Source: JBDRLU01 sp043812795
GTDB lineage: Bacteria > Chloroflexota > Dehalococcoidia > Dehalococcoidales > UBA2162
Direction: 5' to 3'
DNA length: 15,467 nucleotides
Assembly (NCBI GenBank): GCA_043812795.1
Contig: JBDRLU010000047.1
Span: 1-15,467 of the forward strand
The notes beneath the pieces were generated by a model. It worked only from the letters and a program-made list of their open reading frames with translations, made no database searches and was not told where the DNA came from. The stretch's first letter is position 1, and every line of letters begins with the position of its first letter. A program made the translations under genes and the position numbers. This document shows, one piece after another, positions 1-7,113 of this stretch.

Positions 1-48
1 ACTTTAGCCATCTAGGACAACCTCCCGTTTCTCAAGTCCGAATCTTAT

Positions 49-66
49 TGTGGTTTCGTTACCACA
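49..66 (-). terminator. weak hairpin after the pyruvate-kinase-like gene
   Basis: A 6-bp inverted repeat (49-54 with 61-66, loop of 6 nt) starts directly after the stop codon of the minus-strand gene that ends at 67. No T-rich tract follows it on the minus strand, so it is at best a weak terminator or an mRNA 3'-end stabiliser. Confidence 0.25.
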
Positions 67-660
67 TTAAAAGTGGGGTTTGCAGAGAATTTCTCTTACC
101 CGCATTTCAAAGAAATTGTGGACATTAGCCGGCTGCAGCACCACGGCAGTATCGGCACCCCGGCCAGCCCCACCGGTGCCGGCGATAGCGATGATACTTT
201 CGTCGGTGCTCACCAGGCCGGCATCAGCCGCCATACCTGCTATCTCACAGACGACTTTCATGCCGTGGCCAAAAATGCGCAGGGTGTTCGCCACAATATC
301 CCCGATGACATAGGTCGAGCTGGCCTGCGGGATTTGGGCCTGATGCATCGCCCGGCCCAGTCCGCCAAAAGCGTGCGTCGCCGTCAGTATGATACCACCT
401 TTGCTCTCGATTAGCTTCCGGTTCTTGGCGGAAAGCTGCTGAACATTGGCTTCCCTAGAACCGGTACAGAGGCTTATTACAATTACTCTCATCGGGCTGA
501 GGACCTTGACCGCTTTTGCTCCGGTATCGCCGCTAGTCGATGCTACCAGTACCGTCTTGATACCCAGTTCCTTCGCCCGTTTCTTAACAATACGGAGTAC
601 CTCATCGGTATTTGTGATACCCGGGCTCTCGAAATAGACCGCCTTAGCTTCTATTGACAT
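67..660 (-). CDS. pyruvate kinase alpha/beta (C-terminal) domain-like protein
   Basis: A 197-residue protein that looks like the stand-alone form of the pyruvate kinase C-terminal alpha/beta domain, without the catalytic barrel. Visible marks are the N-terminal stretch FESPGITNTDEVL, the motif VASTSGDTGAKA (about residues 39-50), a central T-A-T-H-A-F-G-G-L-G segment, and a glycine-rich IAGTGGAGRGADTA stretch near residues 158-171. In pyruvate kinase this domain carries the allosteric site. The stand-alone family is conserved in archaea and anaerobic bacteria, and I know of no assigned reaction for it. The ATG start is supported by an AAGGGGGG ribosome binding site a few bases upstream. It is transcribed away from the rest of the window, so its operon partners lie outside. 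It is a soluble protein; a sugar-phosphate or nucleotide sensing role is only a guess. Confidence 0.75.
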   Translation of the reverse strand: MSIEAKAVYFESPGITNTDEVLRIVKKRAKELGIKTVLVASTSGDTGAKAVKVLSPMRVIVISLCTGSREANVQQLSAKNRKLIESKGGIILTATHAFGGLGRAMHQAQIPQASSTYVIGDIVANTLRIFGHGMKVVCEIAGMAADAGLVSTDESIIAIAGTGGAGRGADTAVVLQPANVHNFFEMRVREILCKPHF

Positions 661-801
661 TCACTACCCCCCTTTTCCAATTACAATTGAGGATAGCTTA
701 CCAGCTTGCTATGGTTGATGCAAGTAGACTTGTTTGTGCCCATGATATCTGTTAAGTTTATTTTAGTAGGCTAAAGCGCTACAAAGCCAGGAAGTCCTTC
801 A

Positions 802-1182
802 ATGAAAAGAAAGTTGGTTGCCACCCTCTCACTTATCGTTGCCACCATCATGTTTGGCTATCTGTTCTTCTTGAGCTGGCTACTCGGTTTTCTGGCATCC
901 AAGTACATAGCCGGCGGAACAGCCGGAGAACGAGGCAGAATAAGGTCGATCCTTATCCCTTTCCGGCAATTCAGTATACATATCCACCATTGGGTCTATT
1001 CTGTCTGCCTGCTCTGTTTCAGTTACCTAACCGGCACGTACTTTTTGGCTCCGGCTATCACATTCGGACTGTTGGGCGGCTCAGCTTTTCAGGGTATTTA
1101 TTGCTATAGCGACTGGCATGTAATCCTGATTGGCCGTCACCGAACCGGCACCGAAGAAGAAGCCACGCTCGTTAATAAATAG
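802..1182 (+). CDS. small integral membrane protein of unknown function
   Basis: A 126-residue protein that I cannot assign to a named family. It has a strongly hydrophobic N-terminal segment (about residues 7-34), a short basic and polar stretch containing GERGR, then a histidine-rich motif I-H-I-H-H-W (about residues 55-60) leading into a second hydrophobic region (about 60-100) that may hold two helices. The C-terminus is polar and charged. The basic stretch between helices suggests a cytoplasmic loop. The HxHHW cluster at a membrane boundary could bind a metal or haem, but that is inference. The start is an ATG with a modest AGGAAG ribosome binding site. Its stop overlaps an in-frame GTG of the next reading frame, and it probably shares a transcript with the DinB-like gene downstream. 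Confidence 0.55.
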   Translation: MKRKLVATLSLIVATIMFGYLFFLSWLLGFLASKYIAGGTAGERGRIRSILIPFRQFSIHIHHWVYSVCLLCFSYLTGTYFLAPAITFGLLGGSAFQGIYCYSDWHVILIGRHRTGTEEEATLVNK

Positions 1183-1289
1183 TGACACACGGCGCCCTCC
1201 ACTACGCTTATGAGTCAATTCGTCAATTGACACCACCCCGATTTGTTTTTAGAATGACGGCGCAATCTGATGAAGGAGGAAGGTGGCTG

Positions 1290-1778
1290 ATGAACGAGGA
1301 CAAAATTCTGCGTGAAAACCTCTTAGCTCTTATGACCGGAGAGCATTCCCGCACGTCTTTTGAAAACGTGGTGCGTGAATTCCCGAGTAATCGAATCAAT
1401 GAGAATTTTCCCAACGCCGATTACAGTCCCTGGGACTTGCTGGAGCATATCAGGCTGGCCCAGGAAGACATCCTGGATTTCATCAAGAACCCCAACTACC
1501 GGGAGCGGGGGTGGCCCGCGGGTTACTGGCCGAAGAAAGGCAAGAAAGCCACCCCGGCCGATTGGAAGAAAACGATTGATGACTTCAAAAGGGACTTCAA
1601 GGAATTGCAGAATTTGATAAAAGACCCGAAAAATAACCTGTATCGTGGCATTCCGTGGCAAGGCGGAGAGATAACCTTTCTGCGGGAAATTATTACCGTC
1701 GCCAATCATAACGCCTTCCACCTCGGGGAATTCGCCATGATGAGGCAAGCCATGGGCACCTGGGGTAAAGCTCACTAG
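1290..1778 (+). CDS. DinB-fold metal-binding protein
   Basis: A 162-residue DinB/YfiT-like four-helix-bundle protein. The three expected metal-ligand histidines are visible: H53 in LLEHIR, and H140 and H144 in the NHNAFHLGEF motif near the C-terminus. This spacing is the hallmark of the DinB superfamily, whose members include thiol transferases and many proteins of unknown activity. The open frame extends upstream to a GTG at 1182. I prefer the ATG at 1290 because a strong AAGGAGGAAGG ribosome binding site sits just before it and the extra N-terminus does not look like a DinB helix. The insert between helices (about residues 62-90) is rich in Trp, Gly, Pro and Lys and may form a lid. The substrate cannot be told from the sequence; a thiol-dependent transferase or hydrolase is the family-level expectation. 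Confidence 0.8.
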   Translation: MNEDKILRENLLALMTGEHSRTSFENVVREFPSNRINENFPNADYSPWDLLEHIRLAQEDILDFIKNPNYRERGWPAGYWPKKGKKATPADWKKTIDDFKRDFKELQNLIKDPKNNLYRGIPWQGGEITFLREIITVANHNAFHLGEFAMMRQAMGTWGKAH

Positions 1779-1825
1779 CTTAAGGTAACTAGAGGCTCCT
1801 CTCGGTCTGCCCCTATCTAATATTA

Positions 1826-1863
1826 CCATTTTGACACAATATAACCATATTGACATATTAAAC
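1826..1863 (+). repeat. two tandem 19-nt direct repeats around the -35 box
   Basis: Two imperfect direct repeats (1826-1844 and 1845-1863), identical at 14 of 19 positions, each contain a TTGACA. The second TTGACA serves as the -35 box of the promoter at 1850-1879. They may be a regulator-binding site, for example for the response regulator encoded downstream, or a coincidence in AT-rich promoter DNA. Confidence 0.35.
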
Positions 1864-1879
1864 ACAAGCATGGTATAGT
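1850..1879 (+). promoter_or_regulatory. sigma70-type promoter of the methyltransferase-GH3-kinase operon
   Basis: TTGACA at 1850-1855 and TATAGT at 1874-1879 are separated by 18 nt, a near-consensus housekeeping promoter. The expected transcript start is near 1886, giving a short leader before the methyltransferase start. Confidence 0.65.
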
Positions 1880-1905
1880 GGCGCCGATTGCGTTAACGTC
1901 TATCA

Positions 1906-2631
1906 ATGTTCGAAGGGGGTCACTTGCTGAGAGCCTATTTCAACTACGTCTACAACCCCGTCTACGACCGTACCACGGCCAGGCTCGAGCGCTATAGTAC
2001 GCTCCAAAAGCGGTGTATTGAAAAGCTGGAACTTGCTGCCGGTAATAGCATCCTTTGTGTCGGTATCGGAACCGGCAACGAACTCACCCGGATGTTCCAG
2101 GCTAACCGTGATATCGAGGTGACCGGTATCGATTTCTCCCAGACGGCGCTGAACAAAGCCGAACAGAAGGCTACAGCTCTGGGCAAGGCCATTAAGACAC
2201 AGGTGATGGACGCTCATCATCTGGAGTTTCCACCGGAAAGCTTCGACCGGGTCCTCTGTTTTCATGTCATGGATTTCGTTACCGATGTCGACCAGGTGAG
2301 CGCGGAAATACTACGGGTCGTGAAGACGGGCGGCAAATTCGTTATTACCTATCCTTCCGGGAAAGAGGGACTGAAATCGAGCTACGGTCTGTTTAAGGAT
2401 GGCCTGAACAGTCGAAAGAAAGGAAACAAACCGGCCGGCCTTTCGCTAATCAGTTTTCTGGGGCAGATGTGGATGGGTGTCGTTTATCTGCCCCTTCTTT
2501 TTCGCCCCAAACGGAAATGTTACTCCCGTGAGCAACTGGAGAAGCTGCTTACGACGACACGCCAATGCACGTTTCATATTGACATCGACCCGGTTTACCA
2601 GGATTTCATCGTTTATGGCACGGCCACGTAA
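1906..2631 (+). CDS. class I SAM-dependent methyltransferase
   Basis: A protein of up to 241 residues with the Rossmann-fold methyltransferase core. Motif I is V-G-I-G-T-G-N (residues 52-58), the acidic ribose-binding position lies in TGIDFS, the DAHHLEFPPESFD region matches motifs II/III, and LRVVKTGGKFVITYP is the usual strand after motif III. The C-terminal third (about 170-241) is a hydrophobic, basic extension that may hold the acceptor, possibly a lipid, quinone or small acid; this is inference. Two starts are possible. The ATG at 1906 gives 241 residues. A TTG at 1924 sits just after an AAGGGGGT ribosome binding site and gives 235 residues; I consider it at least as likely. It is the first gene of the operon, and its stop lies 22 nt before the GH3-like gene, so a joint role in modifying the same acid is plausible. 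Confidence 0.8.
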   Translation: MFEGGHLLRAYFNYVYNPVYDRTTARLERYSTLQKRCIEKLELAAGNSILCVGIGTGNELTRMFQANRDIEVTGIDFSQTALNKAEQKATALGKAIKTQVMDAHHLEFPPESFDRVLCFHVMDFVTDVDQVSAEILRVVKTGGKFVITYPSGKEGLKSSYGLFKDGLNSRKKGNKPAGLSLISFLGQMWMGVVYLPLLFRPKRKCYSREQLEKLLTTTRQCTFHIDIDPVYQDFIVYGTAT

Positions 2632-2653
2632 AAAAGGGAGGAGGATTTATTTC

Positions 2654-4261
2654 ATGAAAAAGGAAGACAGTTATTTCCGCACTTTGAGTAAACAGGAGTT
2701 ATGGCAACGGTATTGCGGCTTTCTCGATTTATCGGTTGACCAGTTCATTAATATCCAGCAGGACCTGCTCATGGACCAGATGAAACGCGTGGGGGGTACT
2801 GTGCTCGGGAAGAAAATCCTGGGTGACCAGCCGCCCAAAAGTGTCGAGGAATTCCGTGAGAGAATACCGCTAACTAAATACGAAGATTATGAGCCATACC
2901 TTAGTGAACAAGACGAAAGTGCGCTGGCCGAAAAGCCGGGAGATTGGTGCCACTCCTCGGGCAAAGGAGGACATTTTAAATGGATGCCCTATACCAACGA
3001 TTTTCTCGAGGTTATCGCCCGGCGCTGCATCACCGGCCTTATCCTGGGCTCCTGTAACACGAAGGGAGAAGTAAACATCGCTCCCGGTGTCCGCCTGCTT
3101 ATCATCTTCCCCCCACCACCCTACACCTCGGGTGTCATTTACCGGAACCTCGACCAGAAGTTTTCATTCCGGTCCATGCCACCACAAACCGCCTCAATAG
3201 AAATGGACTTTCAGCAGCGTGTCCAGGTCGGATTTGAAATGGCCCTCAAAGAAGGGATAGACTGCATCTCTTCCCTCGCCAGCGTCCTGGTAAATGCCGG
3301 TAAGAAGTTCAGCGGACAAACTGAAGGGAGTAAGTTCAACTGGTCCATGTTGCACCCCTACATCTTACCGCGCCTGTTGAAGGCAAAACTGGCCAGTGCG
3401 ATGCGCAAGGGGCCCACCCTGCCGAGAGACATCTGGCCCCTACGAGGGGTAGTTACGGGCGGAGTCGATGTCCGTATCTATGAAAAAGATATCAAGTACT
3501 ACTGGGGAGTACAGCCGCACGAAATCTACGGCGCCACCGAGCTTGGCGGCATGGTCGCCAGCCAGAGTTGGACCAGGCAGGGGCTGAATTTCTTTCCTGA
3601 TGTTGCCTTCCTCGAGTTCCTGCCATGCTCACATGGGCAGGCAGCCGGAAATGAGACCGGGAAACAGGCACCTACGGTGCTTCTTAACGAAGTCGAGGAA
3701 GGTAAATGTTATGAACTAGTCATCAGCCATCTCTACGGCATGCCCCTTTTCCGCTACCGGATGGGAGATGTTCTGAAGGTGGCTGCTCTGAAAGACGATA
3801 AGGCCGGTGTTAACCTTCCGCAGTTTGTTTTTGAGAGAAGGCTTGGCGAGACAATCAATATCGGCGCGTTAGCTGACCTCGATGAGAAGACGATATGGAA
3901 AGCGATAACGAACACCGGTGTCAGTTATAACGACTGGACAGCTCGTAAAGAATATGACCACAACCAGAGCTTTGCTCATATCTACATCGAGACCTCAGAA
4001 TCGAACCGGAGTGTCGATGAACTGGCCATCGCTCTGGATGAGCAGCTCAGACTAATTGATACCGACTACAAAGATATTGATTCATACCTGAATATTCGAC
4101 CAATCAGGGTTACCTTCTTATCGCCGGGGACATTTAAGCTTTACATCGACGAAAAGATGAAGGAAGGGGCCGACCTGGCCCATTTGAAACCGTCCCACAT
4201 GAACGCCCCGGATGAGGCCATGAAGCATCTGCTTGAACTGGATAGAGGCAAGAAAAAGTAG
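2654..4261 (+). CDS. GH3 family acyl-adenylating enzyme (auxin-responsive GH3-like)
   Basis: A 535-residue protein of the GH3 branch of the ANL (adenylate-forming) superfamily. In plants GH3 enzymes activate carboxylic acids as acyl-AMP and transfer them to amino acids; the bacterial members have mostly unknown substrates. The three ATP-binding motifs are visible: H-S-S-G-K-G-G at about residues 100-106, Y-G-A-T-E at 292-296, and Y-R-M-G-D at 368-372. The length fits the family (about 500-600). The first motif has a Lys where Thr or Ser is usual. The open frame extends upstream to 2477 inside the methyltransferase, but a strong GGGAGGAGG at 2636-2644 fixes the ATG at 2654. Its TAG overlaps the GTG of the next gene by one base, which implies translational coupling to a sensor kinase. 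The product may be an amide or a free acyl-adenylate; I cannot name the substrate. Confidence 0.8.
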   Translation: MKKEDSYFRTLSKQELWQRYCGFLDLSVDQFINIQQDLLMDQMKRVGGTVLGKKILGDQPPKSVEEFRERIPLTKYEDYEPYLSEQDESALAEKPGDWCHSSGKGGHFKWMPYTNDFLEVIARRCITGLILGSCNTKGEVNIAPGVRLLIIFPPPPYTSGVIYRNLDQKFSFRSMPPQTASIEMDFQQRVQVGFEMALKEGIDCISSLASVLVNAGKKFSGQTEGSKFNWSMLHPYILPRLLKAKLASAMRKGPTLPRDIWPLRGVVTGGVDVRIYEKDIKYYWGVQPHEIYGATELGGMVASQSWTRQGLNFFPDVAFLEFLPCSHGQAAGNETGKQAPTVLLNEVEEGKCYELVISHLYGMPLFRYRMGDVLKVAALKDDKAGVNLPQFVFERRLGETINIGALADLDEKTIWKAITNTGVSYNDWTARKEYDHNQSFAHIYIETSESNRSVDELAIALDEQLRLIDTDYKDIDSYLNIRPIRVTFLSPGTFKLYIDEKMKEGADLAHLKPSHMNAPDEAMKHLLELDRGKKK

Positions 4262-6426
4262 TGTTTTCCGACCCGGTCTATTTGTTTTCACCGTTGCTGG
4301 CGATGGTTGTCAGTCTCGTCTTACTGATAATCGTCTGGCGCGGCGCGCCGTCGAGTTCCTCGAAGCACATCCTCCTTGGTTTGCTCGCCAGCTTCGGCAT
4401 GTGGGGGCTGCTGACCTTTGGTATGCGGTCCAGCTCGACCATCGAGCAGGCAACCATGTGGGAAAAGCCATTAATTATTCCCGCCTACGTTATCTATCTC
4501 CTCTTTTACCAATTCACCGTAGATTACACCGGTACCAGAGGGCAGAAGAAAATCCTGATTGGTGCCTACCTCATCTTGTTGCTGGTAGTGCTTCTCTCCC
4601 CTACCAGCTTGATTATCCGGACCATGCGGGTTGAGGCTTACGGATTTGCCGCCGTTCTCGGCCCCGGGGCTTATCTGTCATCGATTGTTGGGCTGGCGCT
4701 TTTCGGAGGCGGACTTTATAACCTGATGAAGCGCTACCGAGTTAGTGACTCGTACGAGGAGAGGACACGGCTCAACTACTTCATCATCGCCGCTTTTATT
4801 TCTCTGGCCGGCGCGCTCACCGATGCTTTCTCACCTTTACCGCCCGTCTCAATCTGGACTAATATTGTTTTCTGCACTCTGTGCAGTATTGCCATTGTGA
4901 AATACCACCTGCTCGATATACGGTTTGTCATGAAAAAGAGCCTCGTCTTTTTTCTGGTCAGCCTTATGATAGCGGTCCCATACACGGGTATTCTCTATGG
5001 TCTGACCAGGTTTTTCGGGCGAATCGCGCAGCAATGGTGGCTACACTTTTTATTAATCGTCGTGGTAGCTACAATCCTCCTACCACTCTATTGGAAAATA
5101 CAGAAAATAGCGGACAGACTATTCTACCGCGAGCGGTATGACTATCTGGAAGCACTGTATCGGTTCAGTAGCGAAAGCCGCAAAATCGGTAGCCCGGAAG
5201 AAATCGGCCATTCTTTACTCACCCTTATCCGGCAGGCGCTTCAGTGCTCGTCAGGGTTTCTCTTTCTAGCGGACAATTCAGGGTACTTTCGGAGTGTTTC
5301 ATCGACTGACCCAACCAGCTCCCAACTTCTTATCTCCCAGAACAGCGGCCTGCTGGCTTGGCTCGATACTAAAAAGCGCATACTGAACCGTCAGGAAATT
5401 ACCTTTACTCCCCAATTGCAATATCTTGAAGTCACCCATGCGAAGCTGCTGGCCGATACCAGGGCCGCCTTATTCGTCCCCATTTTCGCCGAACAACAAC
5501 TAATTGCTTTTCTTGTCCTGGGTGAGAAACTGTCCCAGCAGCCATACGACCAGGAAGACCAGCGCCTTCTGGCGACAATTGCCAGCCGTGTCGGAGTCGA
5601 GCTTGAAAATGTCATGTTGTTCGACCTGGAAAAACGGGCAATACAGGACCTTGAGGAACAGAACCGCCAGAAAACCGAGTTCCTGCACGGTGTTGCCCAC
5701 GAACTTAAGACACCCTTGACTGCCATCCTATCCTCATCGGAATTGCTTGGCGATGATTCGGCGACCACCGCCAAGTTCAAGCCGAGGTTAATCAACAATA
5801 TTAGACAGAGCGCTACCTCGATGAACCAGAAAGTGGATGCGTTGCTCGATTTAGCCAGGCTACAGGTGGGAGAAACAAGAATCGACGCCAAGCCCGTGGA
5901 TTTGAACCAGACTATCCTTGAAGCGGCCGCACAACTACGGATTCTTTTTGAAAACAAGAACCAGAGGCTGGTTCTGGAGATACCACCCATGCTCCCTAAA
6001 GTAAACGGCGATAAGGATAAACTGGCTCAGGTATTGTTCAATCTTCTCTCCAATGCCAACAAATTCTCGCCGGCTGATAGTGACATTACGGTGAGCGTGA
6101 GGGATATCGACCAGCAACTGGTGGTTGCGGTGGCCGATTCAGCACCGCCGATAAGTGACACCGAAAAGAGCAAACTGTTCCAGCCGTATTACCGCGGCGA
6201 GGATGCCGAGCGAAGAATCCGCATACCCGGCCTCGGGTTGGGGCTTGTTATCGCCAAGCGGATCGTGGAGTTGCACCACGGTAGAATTTGGGTTGAGACC
6301 ACACCCGGGAAGGGCAATATCTTTGCCTTCTCACTGCCGGCACTCGGGCCAGATAGTCTCACGAAAGAAGATAACGCACTTCAACAAGGAGGAGATAGCT
6401 TTGAAGGCATTAATAGTAGAAGATAA
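4261..6426 (+). CDS. membrane-bound sensor histidine kinase (7TM-type N-terminus, GAF, HisKA, HATPase)
   Basis: A 721-residue kinase. Residues 1-280 hold about nine hydrophobic helices, resembling the 7TM sensory region of histidine kinases with two additional spans. A GAF-like domain follows (about 290-455), then a short coiled coil, the H-box with phosphoacceptor H480 in GVAHELKTPLTAI, the N-box with N594 and N598, and the G2 box GLGLGLVIAKRIV. The G1 box is unusual: where DxGxGI is expected, residues 626-631 read D-S-A-P-P-I, losing both glycines. The kinase may therefore bind ATP weakly or act mainly as a phosphatase. The GTG start overlaps the GH3 stop by one base, and the 3' end overlaps the response regulator by 26 nt, which marks them as a pair. 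The signal is probably a hydrophobic or membrane-associated molecule, possibly linked to the GH3 product; this is inference. Confidence 0.88.
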   Translation: MFSDPVYLFSPLLAMVVSLVLLIIVWRGAPSSSSKHILLGLLASFGMWGLLTFGMRSSSTIEQATMWEKPLIIPAYVIYLLFYQFTVDYTGTRGQKKILIGAYLILLLVVLLSPTSLIIRTMRVEAYGFAAVLGPGAYLSSIVGLALFGGGLYNLMKRYRVSDSYEERTRLNYFIIAAFISLAGALTDAFSPLPPVSIWTNIVFCTLCSIAIVKYHLLDIRFVMKKSLVFFLVSLMIAVPYTGILYGLTRFFGRIAQQWWLHFLLIVVVATILLPLYWKIQKIADRLFYRERYDYLEALYRFSSESRKIGSPEEIGHSLLTLIRQALQCSSGFLFLADNSGYFRSVSSTDPTSSQLLISQNSGLLAWLDTKKRILNRQEITFTPQLQYLEVTHAKLLADTRAALFVPIFAEQQLIAFLVLGEKLSQQPYDQEDQRLLATIASRVGVELENVMLFDLEKRAIQDLEEQNRQKTEFLHGVAHELKTPLTAILSSSELLGDDSATTAKFKPRLINNIRQSATSMNQKVDALLDLARLQVGETRIDAKPVDLNQTILEAAAQLRILFENKNQRLVLEIPPMLPKVNGDKDKLAQVLFNLLSNANKFSPADSDITVSVRDIDQQLVVAVADSAPPISDTEKSKLFQPYYRGEDAERRIRIPGLGLGLVIAKRIVELHHGRIWVETTPGKGNIFAFSLPALGPDSLTKEDNALQQGGDSFEGINSRR

Positions 6427-7084
6427 CGCTGATGTCGTGGAGGCAGTATCGCTCTGTTTGCAGCTACGCTGGCCTGACATTGATATCGCTGTGGCTGAAG
6501 TGGGAGTACAGGGAGTAGAAATCGCGCGAGCGCGTCCGCTGGATATCGTTATTCTGGACATTAATCTTCCCGATATCGATGGTTTTGAAGTCCTGCGGCG
6601 GGTCCGTACCTTTTCTACTGTGCCTACCATCATTCTGACCGTCAGGGGGAAGGAGGAAGACCAGGCCAGAGGGCTTGAGATGGGAGCTGATGACTACATC
6701 GTTAAACCTTTCCGGCCCCGGGACTTCATCGCCAGAGTGACGGCAGTACTGCGCCGTTCCACCAAACCGCCGGAGAGTACGACCGAGCCTTCAATCGCAC
6801 GTGGTACTCTGGAATTCAATCTAAGAACTAATGAGGCACGTCTCAAGAACGACATTGTGAGACTGACGCCGACTGAAGGCAGATTGCTTTATGCCTTGAT
6901 GAGAAGCCCGGAAGAAACAATTTCAAACCAGAGACTTCTTCAAGAGGTCTGGGGGAGAGAAGATGTGACGGCCGATACCCTGAGGACACGAATCCGGAGA
7001 CTCCGTGATAAATTAAACGATAATCCCAACCGGATAATATTGACCGAACGTGGCGAAGGCTACCGGTTCGTTTCTCCCGCCTGA
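6401..7084 (+). CDS. OmpR/PhoB-family DNA-binding response regulator
   Basis: A 227-residue two-domain regulator. The receiver domain (about 1-115) has the acidic pair E7-D8, phosphoacceptor D53 in VILDINLPD, T80 and K102 in IVKPF. The DNA-binding domain (about 130-225) is a winged helix with the typical start L-T-P-T-E-G-R-L-L and end L-T-E-R-G-E-G-Y-R-F. The frame is open upstream to 6155, but an ideal AAGGAGGAG ribosome binding site and the receiver-domain N-terminus (KALIVEDN) place the start at the TTG at 6401. The gene thus begins 26 nt inside the kinase gene, and the two are almost certainly co-translated partners. Its target promoter cannot be proved; the tandem repeats at 1826-1863 upstream of its own operon are a candidate. 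Confidence 0.92.
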   Translation: MKALIVEDNADVVEAVSLCLQLRWPDIDIAVAEVGVQGVEIARARPLDIVILDINLPDIDGFEVLRRVRTFSTVPTIILTVRGKEEDQARGLEMGADDYIVKPFRPRDFIARVTAVLRRSTKPPESTTEPSIARGTLEFNLRTNEARLKNDIVRLTPTEGRLLYALMRSPEETISNQRLLQEVWGREDVTADTLRTRIRRLRDKLNDNPNRIILTERGEGYRFVSPA

Positions 7085-7113
7085 TTTTAGTGAGTCATTG
7101 ATGTGAGGTCAAC

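Noticed and set aside
1323..1871. 182-residue minus-strand reading frame
   Set aside because: It is antisense to the DinB-like gene, whose metal-binding histidines and ribosome binding site are clear.
5391..5990. 199-residue minus-strand reading frame inside the membrane kinase
   Set aside because: It is the antisense shadow of the kinase core; its Ser/Arg-rich composition is typical of such shadows.
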